DNA of 64,000 nucleotides from Sphingobacteriaceae bacterium (GTDB lineage: Bacteria > Bacteroidota > Bacteroidia > Sphingobacteriales > Sphingobacteriaceae). This document shows positions 63,483 to 64,000 of the stretch, in pieces. Every line of letters starts with the position of its first letter. The first letter of the stretch is position 1. The translations under genes and the position numbers were made by a program. The DNA lies in the NCBI GenBank assembly GCA_014380615.1, contig JACMJM010000012.1, positions 1 to 64,000 on the forward strand, read 5' to 3'. Below the pieces are notes generated by a model. It saw only the letters and a program-made list of their open reading frames with translations, searched no databases and had not been told where the DNA came from.

Positions 63483-63703
63483 TTTTGGTGGATAAACTTG
63501 CCAAAAGTTTGGAACTTTTGGAATTTAGACGCTGTAAATATTTAGATTGATTTTTGTTTGGAAAAGGTACTTGCGTTTTTATAGGATATTGCAGCCCTGC
63601 TGTTTCTCCAAGTCCTCGCCTTAGCCGATCAATGCCCAGGTCACGCTGCGGGCTCAGTGCCATCAGGTTTAATTTAAGAGTTTCCTTCTTCGAACTTCCG
63701 GGT

Positions 63704-63736
63704 AAACCTATAAGGTTTCTGAAACCTTATAGGTTT
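63704..63736. repeat. Palindrome AAACCTATAAGGTTTC
   Basis: Perfect 16-bp arms around one T, followed by TT. Could act as a terminator; it also has the look of the dispersed palindromes in this window. Confidence 0.7.
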
Positions 63737-63879
63737 TTATCATCAGACTTCGGCTTAATATTCTTCAAATTAAACTTCGGCTTATAGGCGGGCTTAGGTT
63801 TTTCTTCTTCGCTCTTTCGTCATCATCCTGTTAACTCCAGATCATTATCCAGGATCTATTGTTCTTGTGTCTTCTACAA

Positions 63880-63908
63880 CGCAGACAGCGTTTAGAACGC
63901 TGTCTACG
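63880..63908. repeat. Palindrome CGCAGACAGCGTT/AACGCTGTCTACG
   Basis: Thirteen-base arms with one mismatch around TAG. GC-rich in AT-rich DNA. Confidence 0.65.
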
Positions 63909-64000
63909 TTTATTCTCTTCCGGCTCGATATTTTTCCACCGAAACATCCGCTTATAACAGGATGGGATTTTTATCTAAGTTTACCCTCATCGTTCCCTAT

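Larger units (their letters stand above)
63431..64000. other. 570-bp repeat-rich end of the window without a supported gene
   Basis: After the ahcY terminator the sequence holds two further palindromes (63704-63736, 63880-63908). On the minus strand short Lys/Pro-rich pieces can be read (for example KPKPAYKPKFNLKN near 63790-63740) but they are broken by stops, so a decayed C-terminus of an unknown gene is possible. Short open frames have no family resemblance. Confidence 0.5.

Noticed and set aside
63466..63787. Open frames on both strands at the window end
   Set aside because: They overlap each other and the palindromes, and show no family motifs.

Overview
The window looks like chromosome of a member of the Bacteroidota, most probably family Sphingobacteriaceae (Pedobacter/Mucilaginibacter-like). 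Evidence: promoters of the TAnnTTTG type, weak ribosome binding sites, families largely confined to Bacteroidota (DUF4293, DUF5686, DUF1599, DoxX/BT_3928, DUF6364), a zinc-free S14 and L36, and many short palindromic repeats between genes. No rRNA, tRNA, CRISPR array, transposase or phage gene was seen.

Layout. 1-10304 (+): the spc/alpha ribosomal operon from the 3' end of rpsQ through rplN, rplX, rplE, rpsN, rpsH, rplF, rplR, rpsE, rpmD, rplO, secY, map, infA, rpmJ, rpsM, rpsK, rpsD, rpoA and rplQ, ended by a strong terminator. 10368-13910: nucleotidyltransferase, M42 aminopeptidase, truA, DUF4293 membrane protein. 13911-15215: decayed DNA with palindromic repeats and the remnant of a secreted NHL/fibronectin-type protein. 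15216-19338: DEAD-box RNA helicase, small membrane protein, gpsA, polysaccharide deacetylase. 19509-25072: two different aconitases in tandem, acnB (long leader) and acnA. 25152-27972: a DUF6364/PIN toxin-antitoxin-like pair and recQ. 28256-29885: two family 2 glycosyltransferases. 29886-32476: an accessory stretch with two lipoproteins and a two-gene unit with a HEPN-like motif, flanked by short repeats. 32643-37121 (-): sucD, then an ABC exporter with a biotin-dependent acyl-CoA carboxylase beta subunit. 37466-40175 (+): small membrane protein, SulP anion transporter and beta-carbonic anhydrase, probably a bicarbonate-handling unit. 40246-45255 (-): gcvP, pdxJ, trhO. 45314-52230 (-): two DUF5686 outer-membrane paralogs, the first broken by a frameshift, a beta-barrel protein and an LVIVD-propeller lipoprotein. 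52388-56978 (+): pheS, a Rieske-like lipoprotein, a TetR regulator, RlmD-type methyltransferase, a conserved small protein and a PyrR-like phosphoribosyltransferase. 56966-59622 (-): aroK, DinB, DoxX-family protein, DUF1599. 59672-61417 (+): folP and cdaA. Then a bacilliredoxin (-), ahcY (+) and a repeat-rich gene-free end.

Most genes are housekeeping: translation, protein export, TCA cycle, one-carbon metabolism and cofactor synthesis. The unusual content lies in (i) a palindromic element of about 128 bp inserted in frame inside pheS, with relatives next to the RNA helicase gene; (ii) a PIN toxin gene with no usable start codon whose frame is reached by a -1 slip on an A7 run at the end of its antitoxin gene; (iii) the HEPN-like pair; (iv) several families of dispersed palindromes, including repeat-bearing spacers inside the ribosomal operon.
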